DNA of 64,000 nucleotides from Bacillota bacterium (GCA_023414875.1 JAEZMV010000017.1:310001-374000); one strand, 5' to 3'; shown: positions 8,013-18,390, numbered from the stretch's first letter. Program-made: numbers and translations. Notes: generated by a model from the letters alone, not told the origin.

Positions 8013-9338
8013 ATGTTCACCAGAAAAGAACTGATTAAATTAATAATTCCGTTAATAATTGAACAAATACTAGCCGTTACCGTAGGATTAGTTGATAGTA
8101 TCATGGTATCAAAAGTAGGAGAGGCAGCTGTTTCCGGCGTATCTTTAGTGGACTCAATCAATGTATTGCTCATTGGTCTCTTTGGAGCATTGGCTACCGG
8201 CGGTGCAGTTGTATCCGCCCAATTTCTTGGGAAAAAGGAGGATAAATCTGCTTGTATCGCAGGAGAACAGCTGATCGCTACTATTCTTGCCCTTTCATTT
8301 CTTGTTATGACTACCGCCTTCTTGTTCGGTAATCATGCATTGGAACTTCTCTTCGGAAAAGTAAAACCAGAGGTTATGACATATGCCAGAACCTATTTCT
8401 TTTATTCTGCTATGTCATTTCCTTTTATTGCCATATATAATGCATGTGCAGCACTGTTTCGATCAATGGGTAATTCCAAGGTTTCAATGATTATTTCATT
8501 GATTATGAATATCCTCCATGTATTAATGAATGCAATCTTTATTTTTGGCTTTGAAATGGGTGTAGTTGGTGCAGCTATTTCATCCTTGATATCCAGAGCA
8601 TTTGCTGCGATTATTATGTTTGTCTTGCTCAAGAATAAAAAGCATGTAATCCATATTGGCTCAATTACAAAATTTAGATTTAACATTTCAATGATAAAAA
8701 GGATTCTTAGATTTGGTGTACCAAATGGTATGGAGAACAGTGTGTTTCAGATTGGTAAAATACTTGTTCAGGGTATTACAGCTGGAATGGGAACCTCTGC
8801 TATCACTGCTAATTCGATTGCTAATACAGTCGGAACAATTGGTGTACTTCCGGGAACTGCGATCGGTTTGGCATTGATTACGGTTGTTGGCCGATGCGTG
8901 GGTGCCAGAGACTATGATGGAATAAGACATAATACATTCAAATTAATGAAATTTTCATATGTTGTTATGGCAATATTGAATTTGGTTTTAATATTCGCAA
9001 TACCGTTAATTTTAAAGTCATATGATCTTACCGATGAAACAGCAGAAACTGCTACAAGGCTAATGATTTACCACTGTATCCTGGCATCCTTGATTTGGCC
9101 GTTATCCTTTACACTTCCGAATGCGCTGAGAGCAGCAAATGATGTGAAATTTACGATGTGGGTATCAATGATTTCTATGTGGATATGGAGAATTGGTTTT
9201 AGCTATGTACTAGCTATCAATTTTAATATGGGTGTTATGGGAGTCTGGGTCGCCATGACAATAGACTGGTTATTCCGTTCAATTTGCTTTGTGGTACGTT
9301 TCCTTAAGGGAAAGTACCGTAATCTATCGCTGATATAA
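8013..9338 (+). CDS. MATE-family multidrug efflux pump
   Basis: 441 residues, AGGAG before ATG. About twelve hydrophobic segments with the two-fold MATE pattern: LIIPLIIEQILAVTVGLVDSIMVSKVGEAAVSGVSLVDS at the start and RILRFGVPNGMENSVFQIGKILVQ at the start of the second half. The family exports cationic drugs or metabolites using Na+ or H+ gradients. It stands alone between terminators; no regulator is adjacent and the substrate is unknown. Confidence 0.85.
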   Translation: MFTRKELIKLIIPLIIEQILAVTVGLVDSIMVSKVGEAAVSGVSLVDSINVLLIGLFGALATGGAVVSAQFLGKKEDKSACIAGEQLIATILALSFLVMTTAFLFGNHALELLFGKVKPEVMTYARTYFFYSAMSFPFIAIYNACAALFRSMGNSKVSMIISLIMNILHVLMNAIFIFGFEMGVVGAAISSLISRAFAAIIMFVLLKNKKHVIHIGSITKFRFNISMIKRILRFGVPNGMENSVFQIGKILVQGITAGMGTSAITANSIANTVGTIGVLPGTAIGLALITVVGRCVGARDYDGIRHNTFKLMKFSYVVMAILNLVLIFAIPLILKSYDLTDETAETATRLMIYHCILASLIWPLSFTLPNALRAANDVKFTMWVSMISMWIWRIGFSYVLAINFNMGVMGVWVAMTIDWLFRSICFVVRFLKGKYRNLSLI

Positions 9339-9353
9339 TTCCTAATACATATG

Positions 9354-9410
9354 GGTAAATGTAACTTGTAGAGTTTATATAGTGCTGCATGATTACATTT
9401 ACCTTTTTTG
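9354..9410 (+). terminator. Intrinsic terminator after the MATE gene
   Basis: GGTAAATGTAA (9354-9364) pairs with TTACATTTACC (9393-9403), followed by a T run. Confidence 0.8.
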
Positions 9411-9506
9411 ATTGATTAATAGGGAGAAATTGAAATGTAAAGGGGGTAGAATTTATTTTTTCAATCTACGATTGATTACAAGGTGAAAAAATATTTTTAA
9501 TTAATA

Positions 9507-9535
9507 TTGCATTTTTGAAATTACCGGCATATAAT
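9507..9535 (+). promoter_or_regulatory. Sigma-A promoter of the cadC-type gene
   Basis: TTGCAT (9507-9512), 17-nt spacer, TATAAT (9530-9535). The predicted start site is near 9542, next to the operator-like inverted repeat. Confidence 0.75.
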
Positions 9536-9544
9536 ATTATCAAA

Positions 9545-9575
9545 CAGTTGAACAATTACTCAACTGAACAACTGA
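9545..9575 (+). promoter_or_regulatory. Putative ArsR/SmtB-family operator
   Basis: CAGTTGA (9545-9551) and TCAACTG (9560-9566) form a perfect inverted repeat, and a further GAACAACTG follows. The TTGAACA-type half sites and the position over the start site fit metal-responsive repression by the downstream CadC-like protein. Confidence 0.65.
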
Positions 9576-9659
9576 TTGACAGGAACTATTATATACTTGC
9601 CTATCATCAAAATTGTTAATGTTTATTATGATATAAATACATTGAAAGGAAGAAAGATC

Positions 9660-10025
9660 ATGAAACAGGATAACAAATTAGCAATCTGTGACTGTGATGT
9701 CATACATGCAGAAGTTGTTGAGGAAGTAAGTCGTCATATGCCGGAGGATGAGAAGCTCTATGATCTCGCTGATTTCTTTAAGGTGTTTGGAGATAGCACA
9801 AGAATAAAGATTTTATGGGCTCTTGATCGTGAAGATATGTGTGTCTGCGATTTGGCAGTGCTTTTAAATATGACTAAATCAGCGATTTCACATCAGCTGA
9901 AAACCTTGCGTCAGGAAAAGCTAGTTAAATATCGCAGAGAGGGAAAAACAGCGATATATTCTCTTTTGGATGAACATGTAAAAAACATATTAGAGATTGG
10001 GCTGGAGCATATTGAGGAAAGGTAA
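9660..10025 (+). CDS. cadC: CadC/SmtB-type metal-sensing transcriptional repressor (ArsR family)
   Basis: 121 residues from ATG 9660, chosen because GAAAGGAAG lies just upstream; longer in-frame starts overlap the operator. A winged helix with KVFGDSTRIKILWALDREDMCVCDLAVLLNMTKSAISHQLKTLRQEKLVKYRREGKTAIYSLLDEHV. The N-terminal CDCD and the CVC in helix alpha-R are the thiol ligands of the CadC alpha3N site; the DEHV...H end fits the alpha5 zinc site. It should repress its own promoter and perhaps the ATPase gene downstream, releasing with Cd, Pb or Zn. Confidence 0.8.
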   Translation: MKQDNKLAICDCDVIHAEVVEEVSRHMPEDEKLYDLADFFKVFGDSTRIKILWALDREDMCVCDLAVLLNMTKSAISHQLKTLRQEKLVKYRREGKTAIYSLLDEHVKNILEIGLEHIEER

Positions 10026-10137
10026 TGCGCAAAAAGCAGCGCGGGAGGATAGTGTGAAAGATAAATCTTTCACACGCAAATTTGTGCTCTGCATAACTTG
10101 AAAACCAAAGGTTTTCATGTAGAAAGTTTGCAGGTTA
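10026..10137 (+). repeat. Diverged copy of the mosaic intergenic repeat
   Basis: It contains GCGCAAAAAGCAGC, TAGTGTGAA, and GCAAATTTGTGCTCTGC, matching modules near 3.9 kb. The palindromes differ: GTGTGAAAGAT/ATCTTTCACAC at about 10053-10075, and GAAAACC/GGTTTTC near 10100. It lies between cadC and the metal ATPase gene. Confidence 0.6.
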
Positions 10138-10159
10138 CGAGAAAGGCATGGGTATTAAT

Positions 10160-12274
10160 ATGGAGCAAAAAAAAGAATATATCTTGGAAGGTCTATGTTG
10201 TGCAAACTGTGCAGCCAAGATTGAAAAAGAGGTAGGAGATATAAAGGAAGTAAAACAGGTTAGTTTAAACCTGATGAATAATAAATTGAGTCTTTTGCTT
10301 GAGTCAACAGGCATTGAAGATATCACAAAACAGATTATTCGGATTGTCTCAGCCCATGAGCCATCAGTCAGGGTTCATGATTTGTCTGAGAACATAAAGG
10401 AAAAGGAGCAAAGTAACGAGTTAGAAGTTGAACTTAAGTCATACCTTTTGCGACTGGTTATAGCTGTGGCACTGACGGTAGTATTTTATTTGGTTCAGGT
10501 TCCATCCAATGTAAAACTAGGTGCATTCCTGCTGGCTTATCTGCTTGCCGGTGCTGAGGTTCTTACTACAGCGGGGAAAAATATTCTAAAGGGAAAGGTG
10601 TTTGATGAGAATTTTCTTATGGGAATTGCTTCTCTGGGGGCCTTTATCATTGGCGAGCAGGTGGAGGCAATCGCGGTACTTGTGTTTTATGGGGTAGGAG
10701 AACTGCTACAGGATATGGCTGTGAATAAATCCAAGAAAAACATCGAAGGACTGATGGACATTCGCCCGGATTATGCTAATAAAATAAGTTCTGACTCCAT
10801 AATAGTGGTAACTCCGGAGCAGGTTGAGGTAGGAGATACCATCTTAGTGAAACCGGGTGAGAAGATTCCTCTGGATGGAGTAATTCTGAAAGGAAGCAGC
10901 TTCCTAGACACAAGAGCACTGACCGGAGAAAGTGTTCCCAGAGAGGTTGAGGCCGGTGATCCTGTATTGTCAGGAACGATTAATACTAGTGGTGTATTAG
11001 AAATTGAAGTTACAAAGCCTTTTGGTGAATCTACAGTATCCAAAATTCTGGAACTGGTTCAGAATGCAGGAAGCAAGAAGGCTGAGAGTGAGAAGTTCAT
11101 CACCAGGTTTGCCAGATGGTATACTCCATTCGTGGTATTTTCAGCTCTTGCTGTAGCGGTATTTCCTCCGTTGTTTGGTTTTGGACCTTTTAATGAATGG
11201 CTCTACCGGGCACTCAGTTTTCTGATTATTTCTTGTCCATGTGCTCTGGTAATATCCATTCCTCTCAGCTTTTTTGGAGGTATCGGAGGAGGAGCGAAGC
11301 AGGGTGTTCTGATTAAAGGTGGTAATTACCTGGACGCTTTGAAAAATGTAAATACGATTGTATTTGATAAAACCGGTACTTTAACAAAGGGTGTTTTTAA
11401 AGTGGCTAAAGTGTATCCGGAAGCCGGTACTTCGGAAGAAGAGCTGTTACGAATAGCAGCAATCGCTGAAAGCCAATCGAATCATCCGATTGCTAAATCT
11501 ATTCTATCGTGTTATGAAAAGAATAATAATCCTTCTGACGTACAGGCAACCCAGATTACTGAAATAGCCGGTCATGGTGTTATATCTGTGCATGGTGAGG
11601 ATACTATATTTGCCGGTAATGCTAAGCTTATGATGAGTCATGATATTCCTTTTGTTAAACAGGAGGCATACGGCAGTATCATATATGTGGCAAGAAATAA
11701 ACAATATTTAGGTTCTATCATTATTTCCGATGAGTTAAAACCTGAGGTAAGGGAGACCATGCAAGCATTAAAGCAGCTGGGTGTGAAAAAGACGATAATG
11801 CTGACCGGAGATCATAAGAATGCAGCAAAAGAGATTGCTGAATTCTGTCAGGTGGATGAATACGAAGCAGAATTATTACCACAGGATAAGGTAAGCTGGT
11901 TTGAGAGGTATAAATCACAGGTGACGGGAAATGGAAATACTGTATTTGTAGGTGACGGAATTAATGATGCACCGGTACTGGCTGGAGCTGATATCGGAAT
12001 TGCGATGGGTGGTATCGGCTCAGATGCTGCGATTGAGGCAGCTGATGTTGTAATAATGAATGATGAGATTGGAAAGATAGTAACTGCGATTAAAATAGCG
12101 CGTAAAACGAAGCAGATAGTCATTCAGAATATCGTATTTGCCTTAGGAATTAAGCTGTTAATCATGACCCTGGCCTTTTTTGGTATAACTTCTATATGGT
12201 TTGCTATATTTGCTGACGTAGGTGTTGCTTTATTAGCGCTGTTGAATGCGATGAGAGCCATGTATGTAAAATAA
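10160..12274 (+). CDS. cadA: Heavy-metal P1B-type ATPase (Zn/Cd/Pb exporter, CadA/ZntA type)
   Basis: 704 residues from ATG 10160; ATG 10148 is in frame, but GAAAGG ends only 1 nt before it. Order: N-terminal HMA domain with GLCCANCAAKIEKEV, membrane segments, actuator with LTGES, the SCPCALVIS metal-transport motif in the membrane, phosphorylation motif DKTGTLTKG, HP-type hinge (SNHPIAKSI), MLTGDHK and VGDGINDAPVL. The CPC motif and the CadC-like regulator upstream favour divalent Zn/Cd/Pb over Cu. It would pump these ions out of the cell. Confidence 0.9.
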   Translation: MEQKKEYILEGLCCANCAAKIEKEVGDIKEVKQVSLNLMNNKLSLLLESTGIEDITKQIIRIVSAHEPSVRVHDLSENIKEKEQSNELEVELKSYLLRLVIAVALTVVFYLVQVPSNVKLGAFLLAYLLAGAEVLTTAGKNILKGKVFDENFLMGIASLGAFIIGEQVEAIAVLVFYGVGELLQDMAVNKSKKNIEGLMDIRPDYANKISSDSIIVVTPEQVEVGDTILVKPGEKIPLDGVILKGSSFLDTRALTGESVPREVEAGDPVLSGTINTSGVLEIEVTKPFGESTVSKILELVQNAGSKKAESEKFITRFARWYTPFVVFSALAVAVFPPLFGFGPFNEWLYRALSFLIISCPCALVISIPLSFFGGIGGGAKQGVLIKGGNYLDALKNVNTIVFDKTGTLTKGVFKVAKVYPEAGTSEEELLRIAAIAESQSNHPIAKSILSCYEKNNNPSDVQATQITEIAGHGVISVHGEDTIFAGNAKLMMSHDIPFVKQEAYGSIIYVARNKQYLGSIIISDELKPEVRETMQALKQLGVKKTIMLTGDHKNAAKEIAEFCQVDEYEAELLPQDKVSWFERYKSQVTGNGNTVFVGDGINDAPVLAGADIGIAMGGIGSDAAIEAADVVIMNDEIGKIVTAIKIARKTKQIVIQNIVFALGIKLLIMTLAFFGITSIWFAIFADVGVALLALLNAMRAMYVK

Positions 12275-12311
12275 ACCGAAGAAGTAAGGCAATATAGGAA
12301 AGAAATATTGG

Positions 12312-12352
12312 AACCATAGGATAGCTATATGACGTTATCCTATGGTTTTTTA
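12312..12352 (+). terminator. Intrinsic terminator of the metal-resistance genes
   Basis: AACCATAGGATA (12312-12323) pairs with TATCCTATGGTT (12336-12347), followed by T residues. Confidence 0.85.
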
Positions 12353-12546
12353 TTGTCCTTTTATGAAAGCTGGTATTTATCACCATATGGATAGATAGTG
12401 AATAATAACATGAAATGTATACAAAAACTGTTATATACTGACACATAAGTGCCAAATATTACATGTAAAATGTAAGAAGATAAACTAATATAAACCATAT
12501 ATTTGCCGATATATTTTATATGATCAAGGTTTAGGGAGGTAGAGGT

Positions 12547-15500
12547 ATGACTAAAACAAGAAAAATAGGGACTTTATTTTTGTTAAGTATCCTTTTTACA
12601 TTTACTACATTCTATTTAAAAGGGATCGCAATAGCTTCTGGTACAACGGTTCCACTGCCATCAGATTATAAGTTTGTTTATAATGGAAAAACTCAAGCCT
12701 CCGGTTTTGTGCTGGATATGAAGACGAATAGTACTATTTTGACTGTCTCTGCCGGTAATGAGTGGAATCCCGCAACCGATGTAACCTGGTCAACTTCAAA
12801 TAGTGGCATCGTGTCCATAACAACGGATCCCATTAACAAAAACAGAGTTGTATTACAAAGAAATCGTCCCGGTTATGCAACAATTACTGCTTCAATTTCG
12901 TATGCAGGAGCAAATTTTGATATTATTTGTTCGGTGAAAGTAAATCTTGAATTCGATAAAACGAATCTGAAAGAAGTTCAAACTACAGAAAAACGAATCT
13001 TAATTTTAGATAATATTGGTGATGAAAAGACATTAATACTCAAGTATGTTAATGAAAAAGAGGACGATCCTATCACTCCAATTGGTGCGCAGTATGTGAC
13101 CTGGGAAAGTAGTAACGAGGGAGTTGTTACCGTTGATCCCACCGGAAAGGTTAAAGCGATAGGTTCCGGTAGTGCTGAAATCACCGTAACGACCAATACT
13201 CTATCTAACGACGATAAACCGATGAGTGAATCTGTGAGAGTAGTAGTTGCCCCTAGGTTCAGTTTTACATATGATGTATCTGAAGGTGTGACAAGGACCT
13301 GTAGCTCAGGACCGGATTTTAGATCACCGACTTATATATATAACAATGTCCCATCAAACTTTACGATTAATTCAGATGCCGCCTTAGCAACTAACTTGAC
13401 CTGGGTAGTATATGAAACTGTGAATGGTACAGATAAGTTGATCACTAATTCTTCTAAAAAAATGACCTATGATGTTAGTGATATCAGCGGTAATGTTACA
13501 TTTAGTAATATTAAGTCCGGTACTTATAAAATTTTTGCTTTTACCCATAAGGACTATAATGAAAAAACCTCCGTTCCTTATGCATATATGAAAATTATTG
13601 TTCCGATTGATTTGGGAAATCGAAATATTGTTATGAATGTAGGTGATACCTACAATCTGATTGACAATTCCAATATAACCGGATTGGGCATCTTTGTTAA
13701 TAATCCGGTGTATATCGGCCCGGATGATAGTACTACGACAGATGATGATAATGACGTTGCAATATTTAATGATTCCAATTATGTGATAACTGCCAGAATG
13801 AAAGGTAAGGTAACCATTCGTCTGATGTATGATCCCAACTCGGGATTATTTGATGAAATGCCTAATCCTTATTTTGATATAACAGTTACGGTCATTGATG
13901 GTATTTCGCTCAGTACGACTCGCGCAAATATCTATACCAATGGCACTATTATGCTGAATGCAATTGTATCTGACACTACACAGCCTATTACCTGGAGCTC
14001 GAGTGATGATAAGATTGCGAAGGTTGAAAATGGATTGGTAACAGGCCTGAAAGCAGGTTCTGTAACCATAACCGCCAAACAGGTTGTAAACGGTATTACA
14101 AAACGGGCAGTCTGTCAGATTACGGTCCAACAGTCGGTGTCTAAAATTGAAGTTGACCCTTCAGCGATTGTAATGCCGGCAGAAAGTTATAAAACCCTGC
14201 ATGCGACGATTACACCTAATAATCTAAGCGGTATTAATTTGATTTGGAGATCCTCCAATGAGGATGTTGTTACAGTCGAAGAGTTCAGTGGTTTAACCGC
14301 AACGATTAAAGCTGGAAAAACAGGAGGAACAGCAGTCATTTCAGCAATCAATCAGGATAATGTAGTGGTTGGCTATTGTCATGTTACCGTTCAACAGACG
14401 GTTACCAGTATAGTATTATCAGAAACGGAAGCTGTTGTGGATTTATCCATGAAACGTTTGCAGCTTCGTGCTACAGTATATCCTGAAACTGCAATTAATA
14501 AAGAAATTAAATGGAGTACTACGGATCCAACCAAGGCAACCGTAGATAATAATGGTTTAGTAACTTTGCTAAAGCCAGGAACAGTTACCATCATAGCGAC
14601 CTCGGATGATAATGCGAAAGCTACGGCATACTGTAATCTTATGATTCAAATACCGGTGTCAACCATAGCGCTAGATGAAACCGTCAAAACGATGTTTGTT
14701 GGTCAATCAGCCAGACTTTCTTATGTGATTTTGCCTGCAAATGCCAGCAATAATATAGTATCATGGACCTCAACCAATCCATCGGTTGTATCCGTAGATG
14801 CAACCGGTAAGGTTTCAGCTAAAAGTGTTGGTACAGCAGTTATAATTTTAAAATCCTCGGATGGTGGTCATTCTGTATATTGTACGATTACGGTTAAGAA
14901 TATCGCAACCGGTGTCAAATTAGATAAAACGGAGTTGAAATTAAAGGCTGGAGAGTATTACTATTTAAAAGCTTCATTAACGCCAAAAGATAGTACCGAG
15001 AATAATTTAGTTTGGGAATCCAGTGATACCAAGGTAGCAGTGGTGGATGGAGACGGCAAGGTAACCGGAAAGCAAGCCGGAAATACGATTATTATGGTGA
15101 GAACAGAAGCCGGAGCGGTCGCATATTGTAAGGTTACAGTAACGCAACCAGTGTCTGGACTTATACTGAATTTCACAGAAAAGACTATTTTTAAAGGTGA
15201 AGATTTTAAATTACAGGTTTCTGTTTCACCCACATCAGCAACAAAGCTTGAAGTAACCTGGAAGAGTTCGAATACGAATGTAGCTACAGTTACCGCAGAT
15301 GGTGAGGTTGCCGGTCTGATCGGTGGTACAGCTATCATAACCTGTACTACGGTGGATGGAGGTTATTCTGCATCCTGCGTAGTTACCGTTAAGGAAACAG
15401 TTACAAAGATAAATCTTGACTTTGATTCCTATAGACTTGGTCTTGGTAAGTCCTTTAAGCTAACGGCAACGGTCACTACGGAAACAGCAACAGATCAAAA

Positions 15501-16374
15501 AGTTACCTGGGTATCCAGTAATGATGAGGTTGCAACGGTAAATCAAAACGGTAAGGTTACAGGAATTGCGCTCGGCTATGCTACCATTACAGCGATAGCG
15601 AAAGATGGCAGTGAAGTTGAGGCCAGCTGTGATGTTAGAGTTGTTAGGCCGGTTGAAAGTGTAACGTTGAATAAAACGACAATGTCTATGTTTGTAGGTG
15701 AGGGTAAGACACTAAAAGCAACGATTAATCCAAAGAATGCTACCTATAAAAATGCAAAATGGACATCCAGTGACCCAAGTATCGCAATTGTAGATGAAGA
15801 TGGTATGGTAATAGGTCTCAAGGTAGGAAGCGTGACGATTACAGCAGAGGCGCTAGATAACAGCGGTAAAAAAGCAATCTGTTATGTGTGGGTAAATGAA
15901 AGAGTGCCATCTACCGGAATTACGCTGCAGGATAAAAAACTGACGATGGTACCCGGTGAAAGTAAAATCGTTCAATTGGTTCTTATTCCGGCAACGTCAA
16001 CGGACAGTTATAGCTGGAGTTCTGATAATGTAGCTGTTGCCAGTGTAGATAAAAAATCAGGCAGGATAACGGCCAAATCAACCGGTACAGCCTATATCAC
16101 TGTAATGACGGATTCCGGAAAAACAGCAACGGTTGAAGTTACAGTTATCGGTCTGAATATGACAAGTATTACATTGGAGCAATATACCGATTACCCTTAC
16201 CCTCTTGTGGTTGAGGGTGCTACCACAGCAGTAAAATGGACCATCGATAATCCTCAGGTGGCTGTCGTCAGCAATGGCTACATAAGCACAAGAGGAACTG
16301 GAACAACTATGATTTCAGCAATCGTAAATGGAAGAAAACTTACATGTAAGCTTACTGTTGTCAAGATAAAGTAA
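12547..16374 (+). CDS. Secreted multi-domain Big_2 (bacterial Ig-like) protein
   Basis: 1275 residues; AGGGAGGTAGAGGT before ATG. It has an N-terminal signal peptide (KTRK, then a hydrophobic run to about residue 30). About twelve Big_2 domains can be counted by the W-S-S/T-x-N...V...G-x-V-x-G...G-x-x-x-I-T signature, two near the N-terminus and ten from about residue 460 to the end. A roughly 220-residue stretch between them (residues 235-455) lacks the signature. There is no LPXTG, S-layer or transmembrane anchor at the C-terminus (ends VVKIK). It is likely a secreted or loosely surface-bound adhesion or scaffold protein; ligand unknown. Confidence 0.8.
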   Translation: MTKTRKIGTLFLLSILFTFTTFYLKGIAIASGTTVPLPSDYKFVYNGKTQASGFVLDMKTNSTILTVSAGNEWNPATDVTWSTSNSGIVSITTDPINKNRVVLQRNRPGYATITASISYAGANFDIICSVKVNLEFDKTNLKEVQTTEKRILILDNIGDEKTLILKYVNEKEDDPITPIGAQYVTWESSNEGVVTVDPTGKVKAIGSGSAEITVTTNTLSNDDKPMSESVRVVVAPRFSFTYDVSEGVTRTCSSGPDFRSPTYIYNNVPSNFTINSDAALATNLTWVVYETVNGTDKLITNSSKKMTYDVSDISGNVTFSNIKSGTYKIFAFTHKDYNEKTSVPYAYMKIIVPIDLGNRNIVMNVGDTYNLIDNSNITGLGIFVNNPVYIGPDDSTTTDDDNDVAIFNDSNYVITARMKGKVTIRLMYDPNSGLFDEMPNPYFDITVTVIDGISLSTTRANIYTNGTIMLNAIVSDTTQPITWSSSDDKIAKVENGLVTGLKAGSVTITAKQVVNGITKRAVCQITVQQSVSKIEVDPSAIVMPAESYKTLHATITPNNLSGINLIWRSSNEDVVTVEEFSGLTATIKAGKTGGTAVISAINQDNVVVGYCHVTVQQTVTSIVLSETEAVVDLSMKRLQLRATVYPETAINKEIKWSTTDPTKATVDNNGLVTLLKPGTVTIIATSDDNAKATAYCNLMIQIPVSTIALDETVKTMFVGQSARLSYVILPANASNNIVSWTSTNPSVVSVDATGKVSAKSVGTAVIILKSSDGGHSVYCTITVKNIATGVKLDKTELKLKAGEYYYLKASLTPKDSTENNLVWESSDTKVAVVDGDGKVTGKQAGNTIIMVRTEAGAVAYCKVTVTQPVSGLILNFTEKTIFKGEDFKLQVSVSPTSATKLEVTWKSSNTNVATVTADGEVAGLIGGTAIITCTTVDGGYSASCVVTVKETVTKINLDFDSYRLGLGKSFKLTATVTTETATDQKVTWVSSNDEVATVNQNGKVTGIALGYATITAIAKDGSEVEASCDVRVVRPVESVTLNKTTMSMFVGEGKTLKATINPKNATYKNAKWTSSDPSIAIVDEDGMVIGLKVGSVTITAEALDNSGKKAICYVWVNERVPSTGITLQDKKLTMVPGESKIVQLVLIPATSTDSYSWSSDNVAVASVDKKSGRITAKSTGTAYITVMTDSGKTATVEVTVIGLNMTSITLEQYTDYPYPLVVEGATTAVKWTIDNPQVAVVSNGYISTRGTGTTMISAIVNGRKLTCKLTVVKIK

Positions 16375-16399
16375 GATAATAAGATATCATAAATATGAC

Positions 16400-16470
16400 T
16401 GCCGGAGACAAATGTAATTGAAAAGTGATCATTCACTAGAGAATTACTTTGTTATCCGGCGGTTTTATAA
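16400..16470 (+). terminator. Terminator after the Big_2 gene
   Basis: GCCGGA (16401-16406) pairs with TCCGGC (16455-16460), extended by ACAAA/TTTGT and GTAATT/AATTAC, followed by GGTTTTATAATTATTT. Confidence 0.7.
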
Positions 16471-16675
16471 TTATTTAGAACTCTTCGATTTTTTAGACAA
16501 TAGTACTAGATCAACACTCATGAGTTTCCTTCAGTATTGTTTATAACAGACAGGGAAAAGCAAATTCTTTGTGATATCCTACAAGGTATTTATTTATGCA
16601 TTGATTATACATTTTCATTATGATACAATACTTTCAGAACATATGTTTCAATCAATTGGAAAAGAGGGATGTTAT

Positions 16676-18361
16676 TTGTTAGTCAGCTTGCACGTTAAGA
16701 ATTTTGCAATTATTAATGAAGTGGAAGTGTATTTTAAGGATCACCTTAATATTATGACGGGTGAAACAGGAGCCGGTAAATCAATCATTATCGGTTCTGT
16801 AAATGCTGCACTTGGTGCAAAGATTAGCAAAGATATTGTTCGTAATGGTGCGGAATATGCTCTGGTTGAACTGGTATTTGACACGAAGGATAAGGCAGTT
16901 TTTGAAAAAATGAGAGAGCTGGACATTCCGATTGAAGGTGATCAAATCATCATTTCAAGAAAGATTATGTCCGGTCGAAGTGTATGCAAGATAAATGGTG
17001 AGAATGTAACAGCATCTTCGCTTACATCAGTTGCTGAATTATTAATAGATATCCATGGTCAACATGAGCATCAATCCCTTTTACATAAAACAAAGCATAT
17101 GGAGATTGTTGACCGATTTGCAAAAGATGAGATAGGTTATTTAAAACATGAATTAGAGCATTCTTATAAGGAATATATTAAATTAAAACAGGAATATGAT
17201 CAAGCCGGAATAGATGAAGAAAAACGTGTACGTGAGATATCTTTTTTAGAGTATGAAATCAATGAGATAAAAAATGCAGCCTTACTGACAGGTGAGGATG
17301 AAGAACTTACAGTTCGTTATAAGAAATTATCAAATGCCAATACTATTTCTGAGGGCTTACAAAATGTATATCGCTTAACAGGATATGATTCCTCGGCAGC
17401 AGGTGATTCTATAGGTAGAGCCTTAAGACAATTACTAAAAATAGCAGAATTTGATGAGGCTATCAACGAATTTCAGAGCCAGGTGTCGGATATTGATGGA
17501 CTTCTTAATGATCTTAATCGTGATCTTTCTCAGTATCTTTCAGATATGGAGAGTCCGGAGGAAGAATTGCAGGAAGTAACAAAACGTCTCGATATGATCA
17601 ACCATTTAAAATCGAAATACGGAAGTACCATTGATCAAATCAAGCTTTATTGCAGCGAGTGTGAGACAAAATTAGAAAAATATCGTGATTACGATTTGTA
17701 TATGGAGAAGTTATCCAAGTCGCTTTCTGAAGCAGAATTAAAGCTTAGGGCTATGTGCAGCAAATTATCAGATATTAGAAAAAGAAAAGCAAAGGAACTA
17801 ACAAGTAAAATTAGTGAAGCTTTGGTGGCATTGAATTTTCTTGACGTAAAATTCGAGATGACCTTTGCGCAAACAGATCATTTTACCTCGAATGGTTTTG
17901 ATGATGGAGAGTTTATAATATCCACAAATCCGGGTGAAGCGTTGAAACCGCTTTCTAAAGTGGCTTCCGGTGGTGAATTATCCAGAATTATGTTAGGTAT
18001 AAAATCTGTGCTGGCGGACAAAGATGAAATTGAAACATTAATTTTTGACGAAATTGATGTTGGTATCAGTGGCAGAACAGCACAAAAGGTGTCAGAACAA
18101 CTATCATTGATTGCAAAGCATCATCAGATCATTTGCATTACTCATTTAGCACAAATTGCAGCAATGGCAGACTCACATTATGTGATTGAAAAGCAGACCG
18201 ATGGTTTATCCACCCAGACAGTTATTAAAGAATTGTCAGAAGATAAAATGATTGATGAATTATCCAGAATACTCGGAGGTGCTGAAATTACCGAAAGAGT
18301 GAAAGACAATGCAAAAGAGATGAAGGAATTAGCGCTTGCTACTAAAAAATACAAGCTTTAA
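16676..18361 (+). CDS. recN: DNA repair protein RecN
   Basis: 561 residues from TTG 16676, chosen because AGAGGGA lies 7 nt upstream and the protein then starts at the conserved VSLHVKNFAIIN. An SMC-like ATPase: Walker A GETGAGKS near residue 35, a central coiled coil, signature SGGELSRIML, Walker B LIFDEIDVGISG, and CITHLAQIA. RecN gathers double-strand breaks. Its position just upstream of spoIVB and spo0A is the usual clostridial/Bacillus order. Confidence 0.93.
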   Translation: MLVSLHVKNFAIINEVEVYFKDHLNIMTGETGAGKSIIIGSVNAALGAKISKDIVRNGAEYALVELVFDTKDKAVFEKMRELDIPIEGDQIIISRKIMSGRSVCKINGENVTASSLTSVAELLIDIHGQHEHQSLLHKTKHMEIVDRFAKDEIGYLKHELEHSYKEYIKLKQEYDQAGIDEEKRVREISFLEYEINEIKNAALLTGEDEELTVRYKKLSNANTISEGLQNVYRLTGYDSSAAGDSIGRALRQLLKIAEFDEAINEFQSQVSDIDGLLNDLNRDLSQYLSDMESPEEELQEVTKRLDMINHLKSKYGSTIDQIKLYCSECETKLEKYRDYDLYMEKLSKSLSEAELKLRAMCSKLSDIRKRKAKELTSKISEALVALNFLDVKFEMTFAQTDHFTSNGFDDGEFIISTNPGEALKPLSKVASGGELSRIMLGIKSVLADKDEIETLIFDEIDVGISGRTAQKVSEQLSLIAKHHQIICITHLAQIAAMADSHYVIEKQTDGLSTQTVIKELSEDKMIDELSRILGGAEITERVKDNAKEMKELALATKKYKL

Positions 18362-18390
18362 AAACTAAGAAAAAACGCATACTAAAAGTG

